From contig NZ_CP113866.1 in NCBI RefSeq assembly GCF_026914305.1, positions 2,422,001-2,486,000 on the forward strand: a stretch of DNA of 64,000 bases. The letters run 5' to 3'. Shown piece by piece: positions 36,621 to 46,010 of this stretch (position 1 is the stretch's first letter; each line of letters starts with the position of its first letter). The translations under genes were made by a program, and so were the position numbers. This DNA comes from Caldicellulosiruptor acetigenus (GTDB lineage Bacteria; Bacillota; Thermoanaerobacteria; Caldicellulosiruptorales; Caldicellulosiruptoraceae). The notes under the pieces were generated by a model, which was not told where the DNA came from, did no database searches, and saw only the letters and a list, made by a program, of their open reading frames with translations.

Positions 36621-36662
36621 AAAAATAAAAAAGAGCCATCCTCAATAAAGTATGGATAGCCC
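36621..36662 (-). terminator. Terminator of the GH5 gene
   Basis: GAGCCATCC (36633-36641) and GGATAGCCC (36654-36662). On the minus strand it is followed by TTTTTTATTTTTT. Confidence 0.75.
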
Positions 36663-36674
36663 TTTCTGTAAGGT

Positions 36675-37670
36675 CTAAAATCTTTGCAAAAGCTCTAAAA
36701 GTTTTCTGTCAAGCTTATGCCCATAAAAATCTTCATACTCCACATCTTCTCTCCCTGAATCGATTATTCCAAACGGTCCTCTCAAATTCCAAAGCGCAAT
36801 GCCAATACCAAACTCTTTTAGGATATCCAGCACATCAGAAAACCACCTTATAACTACATCATGAGGTGTATACTTATACGCTCCACCTTCTCCGCAGATA
36901 ACTCCAACCCCAAGTGAAATAAGCTTTGCCCACTTTTCGTAATGTTTTTTTAAATATTCCTTGTCAACAATCTCGCCATTTTCACGCACAAGTGGCCATG
37001 AAGGTTTTGTAAAATTTCTGCTGCCTTCAACCCATTCTGCTCCCCAGTGGCTTACTTCAAACGGGATATATGCTCTGCAGCTTTGCGCAACACCAAGATT
37101 TGCAAGCTCCACAACCGGTTCATTCCCATAATCAACACCGTCTACAATGATAAGTCTTTCTTTGTCAATCTCTCTTATCTTTTGAGTTGTATATGTCATC
37201 ACACGTATAAAATCCTCTTTTGTCATTTCTTCTTCAGAAAATTGTCTCGGCTCATTTATAAGATTAAAACTGAGCATTTTTGATGATATACCTTTGTACC
37301 GTTTTGCAAATGTCTGCCAGTAAGATACAAAAAGCTCAAGAGGCTCTTCATCTTTCCAGAGATTGTATCCCTGTTTTGTCTTTTCATTTACACAGTAGCC
37401 CGGTGCACCGTGGATGTTGAGACATATATGGATTTCGTACTTTTCTCCCCACTCAATTACCCTGTCAATCATCTGCAAAATCTCTTCTTTGATATCTGAG
37501 CTGCCCTCAACAAACCAGTTCCTGTAGTTCATGGGAATTCGCGCAAAATTAAAACCCCATTCGCCCATCCATTTAAAATCATCTTCAAAAAAGCCTAAGA
37601 TTCTGCCAGGGACAAAAAGTCCCAGAAGGTTAAAACCTTTGTACCTCGGTAGCTTGTTCAATTTTTTCAA
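36675..37670 (-). CDS. Intracellular glycoside hydrolase family 5-like enzyme
   Basis: A 331-aa TIM-barrel hydrolase without signal peptide or carbohydrate-binding module. GH5 landmarks: FNFARIPMNYRNW, ICLNIHGAPGY, the acid/base Glu in SFNLINEPR, and the candidate nucleophile Glu in GVICGEGGAY. It should retain configuration and act on short beta-linked oligosaccharides inside the cell. The specificity (glucan, mannan or xyloglucan fragments) cannot be read. The nearby GH2 beta-mannosidase makes manno-oligosaccharides one option. Confidence 0.85.
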   Translation of the reverse strand: MKKLNKLPRYKGFNLLGLFVPGRILGFFEDDFKWMGEWGFNFARIPMNYRNWFVEGSSDIKEEILQMIDRVIEWGEKYEIHICLNIHGAPGYCVNEKTKQGYNLWKDEEPLELFVSYWQTFAKRYKGISSKMLSFNLINEPRQFSEEEMTKEDFIRVMTYTTQKIREIDKERLIIVDGVDYGNEPVVELANLGVAQSCRAYIPFEVSHWGAEWVEGSRNFTKPSWPLVRENGEIVDKEYLKKHYEKWAKLISLGVGVICGEGGAYKYTPHDVVIRWFSDVLDILKEFGIGIALWNLRGPFGIIDSGREDVEYEDFYGHKLDRKLLELLQRF

Positions 37671-37690
37671 TCCCCCTTGATGAAAAATAA

Positions 37691-37729
37691 AAAAGGAAAG
37701 GGTAAAATCCCAAAACTCCCTTTCCTTTT
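37691..37729 (-). terminator. Terminator of the nucleotidyltransferase gene
   Basis: AAAAGGAAAGGG (37691-37702) pairs perfectly with CCCTTTCCTTTT (37718-37729). The minus-strand tail is TTTTTTATTTTT. Confidence 0.8.
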
Positions 37730-37743
37730 TATTTTAAATATTT

Positions 37744-39876
37744 TCACACATGAACTTCCTCTAATTTCTTCACTCTATCTATCAAATCTTTTACCTCAGC
37801 AAGTTTTTCCAATATGAGCATTACAGAAGAAACCGCATCATAGTAGAAAAAGTAGTCAATACCCTCATCTAAAACTACTTTCATATAATCTCTTATTTCA
37901 TTCCCAGTGTATTTTACAGGCACATCCAGAATTCTCTCCACATCGCTTATAAATGCTTTGAAAAACTCTGGCAAAATCAAGCATTTATTTTTGAACTTTT
38001 TCATCTCAAGCCATGCAAGTAGCATCTTGAGCTTTTCGCCGTAGAGTGTGCAGTCTCCCAGCATCATGATAAAGTGTTCTCCCTGCCTGTCAATCAGAAA
38101 TCCTGCATCATATTCGCTCTGCACACACATGTTTTTAAGATTCTCTATACACTGTTTTGAACCACCACTAATCAAAGTAGTCTTTAAACCATATCGCTCA
38201 GAAATCTTGTCAAAAAGCGAAATTATAGATTTGTCTTCCGAAACTATGCAAACTTTTAGCCCTTTGAACTTGGAACTTTCGAACGTTTCCTCAAGCCTTG
38301 AAAAGTACATCTCAAGCGGTGATGAGACAAGTTCATTTACAAAATTAATGTTTGAAGAGGTTCTGAAATCGCATGTGACAAACAGGTTTTCAATCTTTCT
38401 TTCAAGCGATTTGTCAATGTTAATGCCGTTTTGGTCAAATATTTCAATCCTTATGCTATTTCCTCTTGAGCGCACATAAATGCCTGCATCGTAATAGTCC
38501 TTGACAATGTATCTGAAGATTGGAAGTATTATTCCTCTTGTCCTGTAAAGCCTAGCACCTGTTACTTGGCAGCCTGTCTCAATAGCTTTTCGAATAACAC
38601 TGCTCTTTTCTGTATAGTCGTCGCCAATTAAAATCCTTGCGTTTTTGTCAAAGACAGAACCGATGGAATTCCCAAGTTTTATAGCAAACTGGGGTGTTAT
38701 CTCCTGGTTAAAATCACCTGTAATTCCACGAACCCAAAACACGCTCTTTATAACCTCTGTTCCCCAGTAGATGTTTTCGTCTATCACTGTGCCAGACTCA
38801 ATTGTTTTTTCTGGCCAGATTTTAGCCTCTGCCTTGACCTCAACAAAATCTTTCAAAAGGTTGTTTTCCCCAACCACTGCCCTTTCAGACACTCTTACAT
38901 AGTCTTTTAAAATGGATTTGCTGCAGATGATACAGCTTTTCAGCTCACAGTTTTTACCTATGAAACTGCCGCTCCAAAGTATAGCCCTCTCAAGCTTGCT
39001 TCCCTTTGCAATCTTTACACCATCACCAATCACACAAAACTCGCCTATTTCAACATCGTCTTCTATTTCACAATCGCTTCCAATAAACACACTCTGGCTT
39101 ATCTTTGCGTTTGGTGAAATGTTAGATTCCCTAGATATTATAGGACTTTTCAAATCAAGGTCAAGTATTCCACCCAACCTGAACACATCCCTGTGAGCTT
39201 TGATGTAGCTCCCTACATCACCAATGTCACACCAGTACCCATCCATTTTAAAGCCGAACATGGGTACTTTTTCTTTTAAAAGTTTTGGGAACAAATCCTT
39301 GCTAAAATCATAAGGGTTGCCATCTTCAATATAGTCAAGTATCTCTGGCTCAATTATATATATCCCTGTGTTTGCAAGGTTTGAAAAGACCTCGCTCCAC
39401 GAAGGTTTTTCAAAAAACCTTTGAATCCTTCCTTCCTCGTCTGTAAGAACAATACCATACTCTATAGGTATTTCAACCTCTTTTAACACAATTGTGACCT
39501 TGCTGCCCTTTTGCTTATGAAACTCTATAGCTTTTGTAAGGTCTGCATTTGTAATTCCATCCCCGCTCAAAACAACAAAAGTCTCATCCAAAAACCCTTT
39601 TGCGTTCTTGACAGAACCTGCTGTGCCAAGAGGCCTGTCCTCAACAAAGTGCTGGATACGAACACCCCACTTTTGCCCATCCTCAAAATAGTTGATTATC
39701 TTGTCAGGATGATACTGAAGAGTTGTTGCAATCTCAAAAATGTCATGGGTTTTGAGAAGCTTTACCGCATACTCCATAACAGGTCTTCCGAAAAAAGGTA
39801 TCATCGGCTTTGGAAGTGACACAGTCAAGGGCCTGAGCCTTGTCCCAGACCCGCCTGCCATTATAACGCCTTTCAT
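37744..39876 (-). CDS. Sugar-1-phosphate nucleotidyltransferase fused to a degenerate phosphomannomutase-like domain
   Basis: A 710-aa cytoplasmic protein in three parts. Residues 1-230 are an NTP-transferase (MAGGSGTRLRPLT pyrophosphorylase loop, LSGDGITNADL, FEKPSW). About 250-365 is a left-handed hexapeptide-repeat helix. About 375-700 is a PMM/PGM-like region. Such fusions are annotated as mannose-1-phosphate guanylyltransferases. The PMM part lacks the catalytic ASHNP-type phosphoserine loop: the equivalent stretch reads DAGIYVRSRGNSIRIEIFD, so mutase activity is doubtful. It probably makes an NDP-sugar for the GT4 enzyme encoded 40 bp upstream. Confidence 0.83.
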   Translation of the reverse strand: MKGVIMAGGSGTRLRPLTVSLPKPMIPFFGRPVMEYAVKLLKTHDIFEIATTLQYHPDKIINYFEDGQKWGVRIQHFVEDRPLGTAGSVKNAKGFLDETFVVLSGDGITNADLTKAIEFHKQKGSKVTIVLKEVEIPIEYGIVLTDEEGRIQRFFEKPSWSEVFSNLANTGIYIIEPEILDYIEDGNPYDFSKDLFPKLLKEKVPMFGFKMDGYWCDIGDVGSYIKAHRDVFRLGGILDLDLKSPIISRESNISPNAKISQSVFIGSDCEIEDDVEIGEFCVIGDGVKIAKGSKLERAILWSGSFIGKNCELKSCIICSKSILKDYVRVSERAVVGENNLLKDFVEVKAEAKIWPEKTIESGTVIDENIYWGTEVIKSVFWVRGITGDFNQEITPQFAIKLGNSIGSVFDKNARILIGDDYTEKSSVIRKAIETGCQVTGARLYRTRGIILPIFRYIVKDYYDAGIYVRSRGNSIRIEIFDQNGINIDKSLERKIENLFVTCDFRTSSNINFVNELVSSPLEMYFSRLEETFESSKFKGLKVCIVSEDKSIISLFDKISERYGLKTTLISGGSKQCIENLKNMCVQSEYDAGFLIDRQGEHFIMMLGDCTLYGEKLKMLLAWLEMKKFKNKCLILPEFFKAFISDVERILDVPVKYTGNEIRDYMKVVLDEGIDYFFYYDAVSSVMLILEKLAEVKDLIDRVKKLEEVHV

Positions 39877-39916
39877 AACTTTTTGAGACCTCCTCCTTTT
39901 ACTTTAAAATTCTCCT

Positions 39917-41110
39917 CTAAAGTGCTGAAAACCACTCCATTCCTTTTGCCTCTGTGACAATCATTTCGTATACACTCTTTAGTCTTTTTACAATTTTGTC
40001 CCATGAATAAATCTCTTTTGCATCACTTTGTGCCTGTCTTGAGAGTCTTTGACGAAGAAGGTCATCTTTTAAGAGAAGTAAAATCATGTCGGCAAGTGAG
40101 TTTGGATTTGCGCAGTAAAAAGTAAGGCCATTGTGAAGGTGCTTTACAATCTCAGAAAACCCGCCAATGTCAGACACAACTGTGCTACATCCTGATGCCA
40201 TCGCCTCTAAAGCAACTATCCCAAAAGGCTCGTAAAGGCTTGGGAACACAGTAATGTCAGCAATTTTAAAAAGTTTTTTTCTCTCTTCATCACTGACAAA
40301 TCCTGTAAACAGCACTTTATGTGAAAGTCCTAAGAAGTGGGCTTTAGAGTAAAGCTCACCTGTCATCGGACCATTGCCTGCAATTATGAGCTTTACATCA
40401 GGAAAATTGTCAAGTACTTTTCTGAAGGCTTCAATCAATATGTGAATTCCCTTTTCGTATACATGTCTTCCAATGAAAAAGATTATCTTTTCACTGTCCA
40501 AAGCATACCTTCTTCTAAAATCCCAATCAAATGGCGTTGTCGCAAACTCTTCAAAGTCTATTCCGTTGGGAATGACAATACACTTGTCAGGTGTTAAACT
40601 AAATATCCTTTCACACTCATTTTTCATAAATTCAGAGTTGACAATTACCTTCCACGCCTCAAATGTGAGCCACCACTCAACATTGTGAATAAACCCTTGC
40701 ATATCTGTGTGTATCCCGCCGTTTCGTCCGTGCTCTGTTGCGTGAATTGTCGCAACCAAAGGAATGCGAAGAGCATGTTTTACCATCCGCGCAGCAAAAG
40801 CTACAAGCCAGTCATGCGCATGGATTATGTCAAACTTACCTTCCTTTTGTGCAATATATATAGCTTTTTCAGCAAGTGCCATGTTCATAATCATGACCCA
40901 GTCAATAAAGTTTAAAGAGTTCAAAGGATAGACTGGACATCTTAAAATCTTGAGATTTCCATAGTCTTCTGTTCTTTCATAGTCTTCTGAAAGTGTGACA
41001 ATATACACCTTATCGTCTTTGGAGAGCTTTTGTGAGATGCTTCTTACCACCCTTGAGATGCCACCAACAATCCTTGGCGGATATTCCCATGTAAGCTGCA
41101 GTATTCGCAA
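39917..41110 (-). CDS. GT4 family glycosyltransferase
   Basis: A 397-aa GT-B enzyme, retaining type. The N-terminal domain has LTWEYPPRIVGGISRVV (acceptor loop) and DIIHAHDWLVAFAARM. The C-terminal donor-binding domain has FFIGRHVYEKGIHILIEAF, LIIAGNGP and the Ex7E motif in PSLYEPFGIVALEAMASG. It resembles glycogen-synthase-like and maltosyl/mannosyl transferases of thermophiles. Acceptor unknown. It precedes the nucleotidyltransferase gene on the same transcript, with the GH15 gene just upstream, which suggests metabolism of a storage or envelope glucan/mannan. Confidence 0.88.
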   Translation of the reverse strand: MRILQLTWEYPPRIVGGISRVVRSISQKLSKDDKVYIVTLSEDYERTEDYGNLKILRCPVYPLNSLNFIDWVMIMNMALAEKAIYIAQKEGKFDIIHAHDWLVAFAARMVKHALRIPLVATIHATEHGRNGGIHTDMQGFIHNVEWWLTFEAWKVIVNSEFMKNECERIFSLTPDKCIVIPNGIDFEEFATTPFDWDFRRRYALDSEKIIFFIGRHVYEKGIHILIEAFRKVLDNFPDVKLIIAGNGPMTGELYSKAHFLGLSHKVLFTGFVSDEERKKLFKIADITVFPSLYEPFGIVALEAMASGCSTVVSDIGGFSEIVKHLHNGLTFYCANPNSLADMILLLLKDDLLRQRLSRQAQSDAKEIYSWDKIVKRLKSVYEMIVTEAKGMEWFSAL

Positions 41111-41155
41111 CCATTCATCTCCTTTCTGACAGTTTGGCTTTTCGGGTTTATATAA

Positions 41156-41185
41156 TTTATACCACTTTGTGCAAAGTTATAACAA
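41156..41185 (-). promoter_or_regulatory. Promoter with palindromic spacer upstream of the GT4 gene
   Basis: Minus strand TTGTTA (41180-41185), 18 bp, TATAAA (41156-41161). The spacer contains an inverted repeat ACTTTG-TG-CAAAGT (41164-41177), a candidate operator. Confidence 0.4.
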
Positions 41186-41287
41186 AAATTTTGAGATTTG
41201 AATTAAAAAATTTGTCTAAATATTATACTTTCCAAGTTGAGATGAAAATATAGAGTAGAAGAATGCAGTGAGAAAAAGACAAAATAA

Positions 41288-41331
41288 AAAAGACCAGCTC
41301 TTGCTGAAAAATTTGCTTTCAGGCTGGTCTT
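41288..41331 (-). terminator. Terminator of the GH15 gene
   Basis: AAGACCAGC (41290-41298) and GCTGGTCTT (41323-41331). The minus strand continues TTTTTATTTTG. Confidence 0.78.
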
Positions 41332-41335
41332 TGTT

Positions 41336-43192
41336 TTAATTTAATTTAATTTCATTTTTTTCATTTAAGTACAGTACATACATTGCATGAGACCATGCCA
41401 AAGGGACAACCCATGCAGGCTTGCCAGTAAGCCTGTCAACCTGTTCTGGAAAAAGTCCGTTAGATAAACTGTGCGCCTTTGCCCATTCAAAGAGTTTTTC
41501 TGCCTTGTCAACTTGCCCCGTTTTTTTATAGTATATTGCAAGCCAGAGCGTTGTCAGTATCCATGGATTCCCACCAATGTATCTGTCATCAGAGTATCTC
41601 TTATAGCCGCCGACAATGGTATTTTGACACTCCCTTTCAATAGCCAAGACGGTAGCTTTGAAAGCCTTATCGCTGCTATCTATCATTTCAAACGGATAGT
41701 ACACACCAAGCATTGAAATGTCAGCAACCTCATCTTGTTTTTTGAAATAATAGGTTATCTCATATTTTTCGTCCTTTTCTACATACCTGTTCTCTTCAGG
41801 AAGTTTTAAAAATTCCTCTCTTGGAATTCTGACATCTGTAGACCTTACATATCGTGAAAGTTTATGACTGTAAAATGCTGTAGTTATTTGATTTTTTATC
41901 GCTTTTAATTTTCTTTCAATTTCACTTTCAAGTTCAGGGAAATATTTTTTAGCTTTTCCCAGCGCTGCATATATGCTTGCGTTAGAATAAAGATGAATTC
42001 CTTCTCTTTCTTCCCAAAGGTCAAAGCTTCTAAAGACAACTCCCTTTTCGCTATCAACTGTAGCTATCAAAAACAGCAGTGCTTTTTTGAGCTGTTCTTT
42101 ATGCAAATCAATCAAATGCAAGGAATTTTGTCTTTCGCAGTGGCTCAAAAATCCCCAAACAACAGAAGCTGTCTCATCAATCTGAACTCCCCAACTTGGT
42201 GCCAAAGTACCGTCTGTATAGTACCTCTGGTCCCAAAAACCTTCTTTTTCCTGACAAGAAAATTTAAATTCAAAAAACTTTTCAACCTCCCTTGAGAGCC
42301 CAAGCGCATCCATTGCAGCTGTTATAAACGCAGCGTCTCTTCCCCAAACAAAACCATAACCACCACAGTGGAAAAACTTCTCGTCAACCTCAGATGCAGC
42401 TAAAATTCCACCTGTTTTGGAATTTTGCAGAGTATAAAATATATAGGCACTTCTTTTCTGAAGTTCTATGTCTTTGGGGTCTTCTGTACAAACGAGCTTC
42501 ACTTTTGAAAATTTCTTTTCCCAAAAGGTTTTGTTTTGACTGTAAACATCGTCATACCCCTTTTGCTTTAAATAAGAGAGCTTTCGATAGACCTCATCTT
42601 TTGAGTTCCCAAAAGCAAGAAAACACACAACTCTTCCCGCATTTTTGAGCTTTACAGCAATCTGAGGGTTTGTTGCCTCAAGCCAGCCTTCCAGTTGATT
42701 ATCGTTTGCATCATCAATTCCGTTTTTAACTGTAAAGCTTTTTATCTTATTCTCAAAAGCAAGACCTATATATGTCCCTTTAAAATATGCATAGACTATT
42801 TCATTTTCCTTATCAACCTTTGCAGCATTAAAAAGGCTTGAGGAATTTATCATGGGTTCTAAAAAGACATAAAAGTCTTTAAAATTGACTTCCCAACTTC
42901 TAACCAGGCTATCTGTTTCGCAGTCAACAAAGTCAAGTTGAAAAATTGTTTTGTCTGCGACTTTATACTCAAAAAAATATGCAAAGTCGTCCACAAACCC
43001 GCTTTTTATCTTAAAACTTTCATCCTCGAAAAATACAAGCCCATCCAAAAAAACCGCTGCCAAAAAGAGTTTTATTTGCTGATAATAATCCACTGCAGGC
43101 CAATAAAACCTTTGCAATATGCCATTTGAATCAAGCTGCCCTAAGACCTTTGTATTCCCAATTATAGCTTCTACTACGTGCGGCTTTCTCAA
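41336..43192 (-). CDS. Intracellular GH15 glucoamylase-like enzyme
   Basis: A 618-aa inverting glucosidase-family protein. A beta-rich N-terminal domain (1-250) precedes an (alpha/alpha)6 barrel. Substrate-site blocks are GYGFVWGRDAAFITAAMDALG and FWDQRYYTDGTLAPSWGVQ, the catalytic acid Glu lies in FDLWEEREG, and the base Glu lies in LFPEQVD. There is no signal peptide, so it acts on imported malto-oligosaccharides, glycogen or a trehalose-like sugar. It is a separate unit from the GT4/nucleotidyltransferase pair because a terminator lies between them. Confidence 0.9.
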   Translation of the reverse strand: MRKPHVVEAIIGNTKVLGQLDSNGILQRFYWPAVDYYQQIKLFLAAVFLDGLVFFEDESFKIKSGFVDDFAYFFEYKVADKTIFQLDFVDCETDSLVRSWEVNFKDFYVFLEPMINSSSLFNAAKVDKENEIVYAYFKGTYIGLAFENKIKSFTVKNGIDDANDNQLEGWLEATNPQIAVKLKNAGRVVCFLAFGNSKDEVYRKLSYLKQKGYDDVYSQNKTFWEKKFSKVKLVCTEDPKDIELQKRSAYIFYTLQNSKTGGILAASEVDEKFFHCGGYGFVWGRDAAFITAAMDALGLSREVEKFFEFKFSCQEKEGFWDQRYYTDGTLAPSWGVQIDETASVVWGFLSHCERQNSLHLIDLHKEQLKKALLFLIATVDSEKGVVFRSFDLWEEREGIHLYSNASIYAALGKAKKYFPELESEIERKLKAIKNQITTAFYSHKLSRYVRSTDVRIPREEFLKLPEENRYVEKDEKYEITYYFKKQDEVADISMLGVYYPFEMIDSSDKAFKATVLAIERECQNTIVGGYKRYSDDRYIGGNPWILTTLWLAIYYKKTGQVDKAEKLFEWAKAHSLSNGLFPEQVDRLTGKPAWVVPLAWSHAMYVLYLNEKNEIKLN

Positions 43193-43220
43193 TATGATCC
43201 CTCTTTCTTATATTTAAATT

Positions 43221-43252
43221 TTTGCGCAAACATTTGCAGTAATCATATTATA
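43221..43252 (-). promoter_or_regulatory. Promoter and palindrome upstream of the GH15 gene
   Basis: Minus strand extended -10 TGATATAAT (hexamer 43247-43252). About ten bases downstream is the palindrome TTTGCGCAAA (43221-43230), extended by CAAATG next to it. It could be a roadblock operator for a LacI-type or CcpA-like regulator. The -35 is weak. Confidence 0.35.
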
Positions 43253-43327
43253 TCAAATATCTGACTTGTTGTGCATTCAGCAATTTTACTAATTTTATTT
43301 TTGCCTTTTTTCTGTTTTCAAAAACAA

Positions 43328-43395
43328 AACCCTCTCTGGCATTGAATTATTCTCATCACACAAATTTTGAAACTTGCCACATGCCAGAGAGGGTT
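43328..43395 (-). terminator. Long-stem terminator of the GH2 gene
   Basis: A perfect 15-bp stem: 43328-43342 (AACCCTCTCTGGCAT) with 43381-43395. The loop is 38 nt, and the minus-strand tail is TTTTGTTTTTG. Confidence 0.8.
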
Positions 43396-43425
43396 ACAAG
43401 AGTATTCTGTGTAGAAGTATTCAGT

Positions 43426-45867
43426 TTACCTTATCACCATCTCAATCAAATCACAAACCTTGATAACTTGAGCGCCGTTTAAGCGGATTTTGTATTCTTT
43501 TTCAGGTCTTGCAAAGATGAAGTTGTCTTCTACATCCTTATCAGCTTCAATTATAAGGCAAATTGCAGGAGTTTTGGGTTTTATTATAATATAGTCATCT
43601 TTTATTCTGTACTCAAACTGGCAGGGTTTTAGCTCAAGGTTTATTGGCTTTTCAAATACAAAGTAGTTTTCATATTCTATTTGGTCAACAAAAAGGCTTA
43701 CAAAAACTATGCTCTCTAAAAGCCCTCTGTCCACCTTATCCCCAATTACAGCTGTCTCAACATGTTTGGGTATATACAACCACTCGCCCTTTAAAATATT
43801 CATGTTTTCTACTTTTTCAGAAAATGCCTCAAACACACCATTTTCAGGAATTTCCACAGTAAGGTTTTTCTCGTATAGCTTTTGCCCGTCAAAGTTCCAG
43901 ATTGTAATATTGAGCTGACCTTGTTTTGGCTTTAACTCATCACTCACAACATATACTTTTAGCTTCCCATCCTCATACTCAACTACTGGTAAAAACTTTG
44001 CAAATATCCTTTTTGACTCATAGTAAAGTGCTTTTCTTCTTTTCAAATAGTCAATTGATGACCATGAGATGACAGGCCAGCAGTCATTAAGCTGCCAGTA
44101 AAGTGCCCCTGCTGTTCTGAATTTATTCTTCCTGTAATGCTCAACCGCAAGCTTTATAGCCTCTTTTTGAACAAACTGCGAAAGGTATATAAAAGAGTCA
44201 AAGTCTTTTGGAAGACCAATTGAACCTGCCATGTACCTTATAAGTCTCTCTAAACCCTCTTCCTGCTTTTCGTGCATTCTCAATGTCTTTGAAAAGATTG
44301 TCTGGTCTTTAAGAGGTATATATCTTTTCATTGTGTCAAGGTGTGCAGCTGCCTGAAAACCAAACTCAGAGACAAACCTTGCGTTGTCGTGCTTATAATA
44401 GATGTAGTCTTTCCAGCCAGCCCAGATATCCCATGTATGTTTGTCGCCAGCTTTTTCGCTGTTTGGATGCTCACCGCCATACGGGCTTGAGATATGATAT
44501 GGTCTTGTTGGGTCAAGTTTTGCCAGAATTTCAGGAAGCACCTTTTTGTATATCCTGTTGCCCAAAAACTCTGGCTCGCCGATGTGCCACCAGTCTCTAA
44601 ATCCCCAGTTGTTTTCGTTATTTCCGCACCACAGCACAATGCATGGATGGTTTCTGAGCCTCTTTATCTGGTACTCTGCCTCTTTTTTGAAATTTTCAAC
44701 GAAAAAGTCAAACTCATCAGGATAAATTGCACATGCAAACATGAAATCCTGCCACACCATTATACCGTTTTTGTCACACTCATCGTAAAACCAGTCATAC
44801 TCATAAATTCCGCCGCCCCAAACCCTTAACATATTCATGTTCGCATCTTTTGCCATTTTAATTAATTCTTTATAGTCTTCTTCTTTCAACCTTGGCAGGA
44901 TTGAATCTGCGGGTATCCAGTTTGCCCCTTTTGCAAAAATCTTTTTGCCATTTATTTCAAAGATGAAACTTTCGCCATATTCATCCTTTTCCTTTATTAC
45001 TCTTACAGTCCTGAGCCCTGTTGTGACCTTCTTTTCTTGAAATTCATTCGAACTCTTTGCGGTTATTTTAAACTCATACAAAGAAGGCTCCCCATACCCG
45101 TTTGGCCACCAAAGTTTTGGGTTTTCTATCTCAATCCTCTCGTCAATAAAATACCCATCTTTTGATTTATAAACCTCTGGTAAAACTTTCAAGGTAGAGC
45201 TACCATCAAATATCTCTATCTCAACTTCGGATGGTTTTTCAAAACAGTTTATCTTTGCAAATACTTTAACAATTGCAACCTCATCTGAAATACTTTCCAC
45301 TTTTACAAACTCGTCTTGAATTTCAAGCCCATTGTGAAGCTCTAAATACACGCTCTTCCATATACCAATCTGCAAAATCCTTGGACCCCAGTCCCAGCCG
45401 TACGAATACTGCGACTTTCTTATCCAGCTTCTTTGTGGATAGCTGTAGCTTGACTGGTAAATGCTTTTGAGCCTTTCTGCCTCATTTATTGGTGACAAAA
45501 GCACCACCTTTAAAATGTTTTTCCCTTTTTTAAGTGCAAGGCTCACATCAAACTCATACTTCAAAAACATGTTGTCGGTCTTGCCCAAATAATGGTCATT
45601 TAAATAAATCTCAGATACTGTATCAATTCCTTTGAACACAAGCTTTTTGACCTGAAAATCGACATTATCAACATCAAACTCTTTTACATACTCAAAATCT
45701 TTCTCTTCTAAGTCATAAAATAAAACCTCGTTTGTAGCATAAAAAGGGTCGGGAAGCTTTCCAAGGTTAATCAAATCAAGCTGGACACATCCTGGCACGC
45801 TTGCCTCATAGTACTCATTTTGACCAACTTCTCTGAACTTCCATTTCCCGTCAAGATTTATTCTCAC
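43426..45867 (-). CDS. Intracellular GH2 beta-mannosidase
   Basis: An 813-aa three-domain GH2 enzyme that removes terminal beta-mannose from manno-oligosaccharides. It begins MRINLDGKWKFREVGQ (GTG start with GGAGGAG upstream) and has the mannosidase-type block WIRKSQYSYGWDWGPR, the acid/base Glu in IVLWCGNNENNWG, and the nucleophile Glu in ARFVSEFGFQAA. There is no secretion signal. It lies just downstream of a sugar ABC importer operon on the same strand, which suggests that importer carries manno-oligosaccharides (inference). Confidence 0.9.
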   Translation of the reverse strand: MRINLDGKWKFREVGQNEYYEASVPGCVQLDLINLGKLPDPFYATNEVLFYDLEEKDFEYVKEFDVDNVDFQVKKLVFKGIDTVSEIYLNDHYLGKTDNMFLKYEFDVSLALKKGKNILKVVLLSPINEAERLKSIYQSSYSYPQRSWIRKSQYSYGWDWGPRILQIGIWKSVYLELHNGLEIQDEFVKVESISDEVAIVKVFAKINCFEKPSEVEIEIFDGSSTLKVLPEVYKSKDGYFIDERIEIENPKLWWPNGYGEPSLYEFKITAKSSNEFQEKKVTTGLRTVRVIKEKDEYGESFIFEINGKKIFAKGANWIPADSILPRLKEEDYKELIKMAKDANMNMLRVWGGGIYEYDWFYDECDKNGIMVWQDFMFACAIYPDEFDFFVENFKKEAEYQIKRLRNHPCIVLWCGNNENNWGFRDWWHIGEPEFLGNRIYKKVLPEILAKLDPTRPYHISSPYGGEHPNSEKAGDKHTWDIWAGWKDYIYYKHDNARFVSEFGFQAAAHLDTMKRYIPLKDQTIFSKTLRMHEKQEEGLERLIRYMAGSIGLPKDFDSFIYLSQFVQKEAIKLAVEHYRKNKFRTAGALYWQLNDCWPVISWSSIDYLKRRKALYYESKRIFAKFLPVVEYEDGKLKVYVVSDELKPKQGQLNITIWNFDGQKLYEKNLTVEIPENGVFEAFSEKVENMNILKGEWLYIPKHVETAVIGDKVDRGLLESIVFVSLFVDQIEYENYFVFEKPINLELKPCQFEYRIKDDYIIIKPKTPAICLIIEADKDVEDNFIFARPEKEYKIRLNGAQVIKVCDLIEMVIR

Positions 45868-45981
45868 AGCTTTTCTCCTCCTGTTTTTTTGATAGTCTTT
45901 TCAGAATTTATTATAATATTCCTCACAGCAAGTTTTTCTTTCTTTATTTTTAGTCTTTATCTCATTTTTTAAGAAAAAATA

Positions 45982-46010
45982 AAAGGGTGAAAATATCCAA
46001 ATCACCCTTT
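45982..46010 (-). terminator. Terminator after the sugar permease genes
   Basis: AAAGGGTGA (45982-45990) and TCACCCTTT (46002-46010). The minus-strand tail is TATTTTTTCTT. It overlaps the permease stop codon and separates the transporter from the GH2 gene. Confidence 0.75.
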
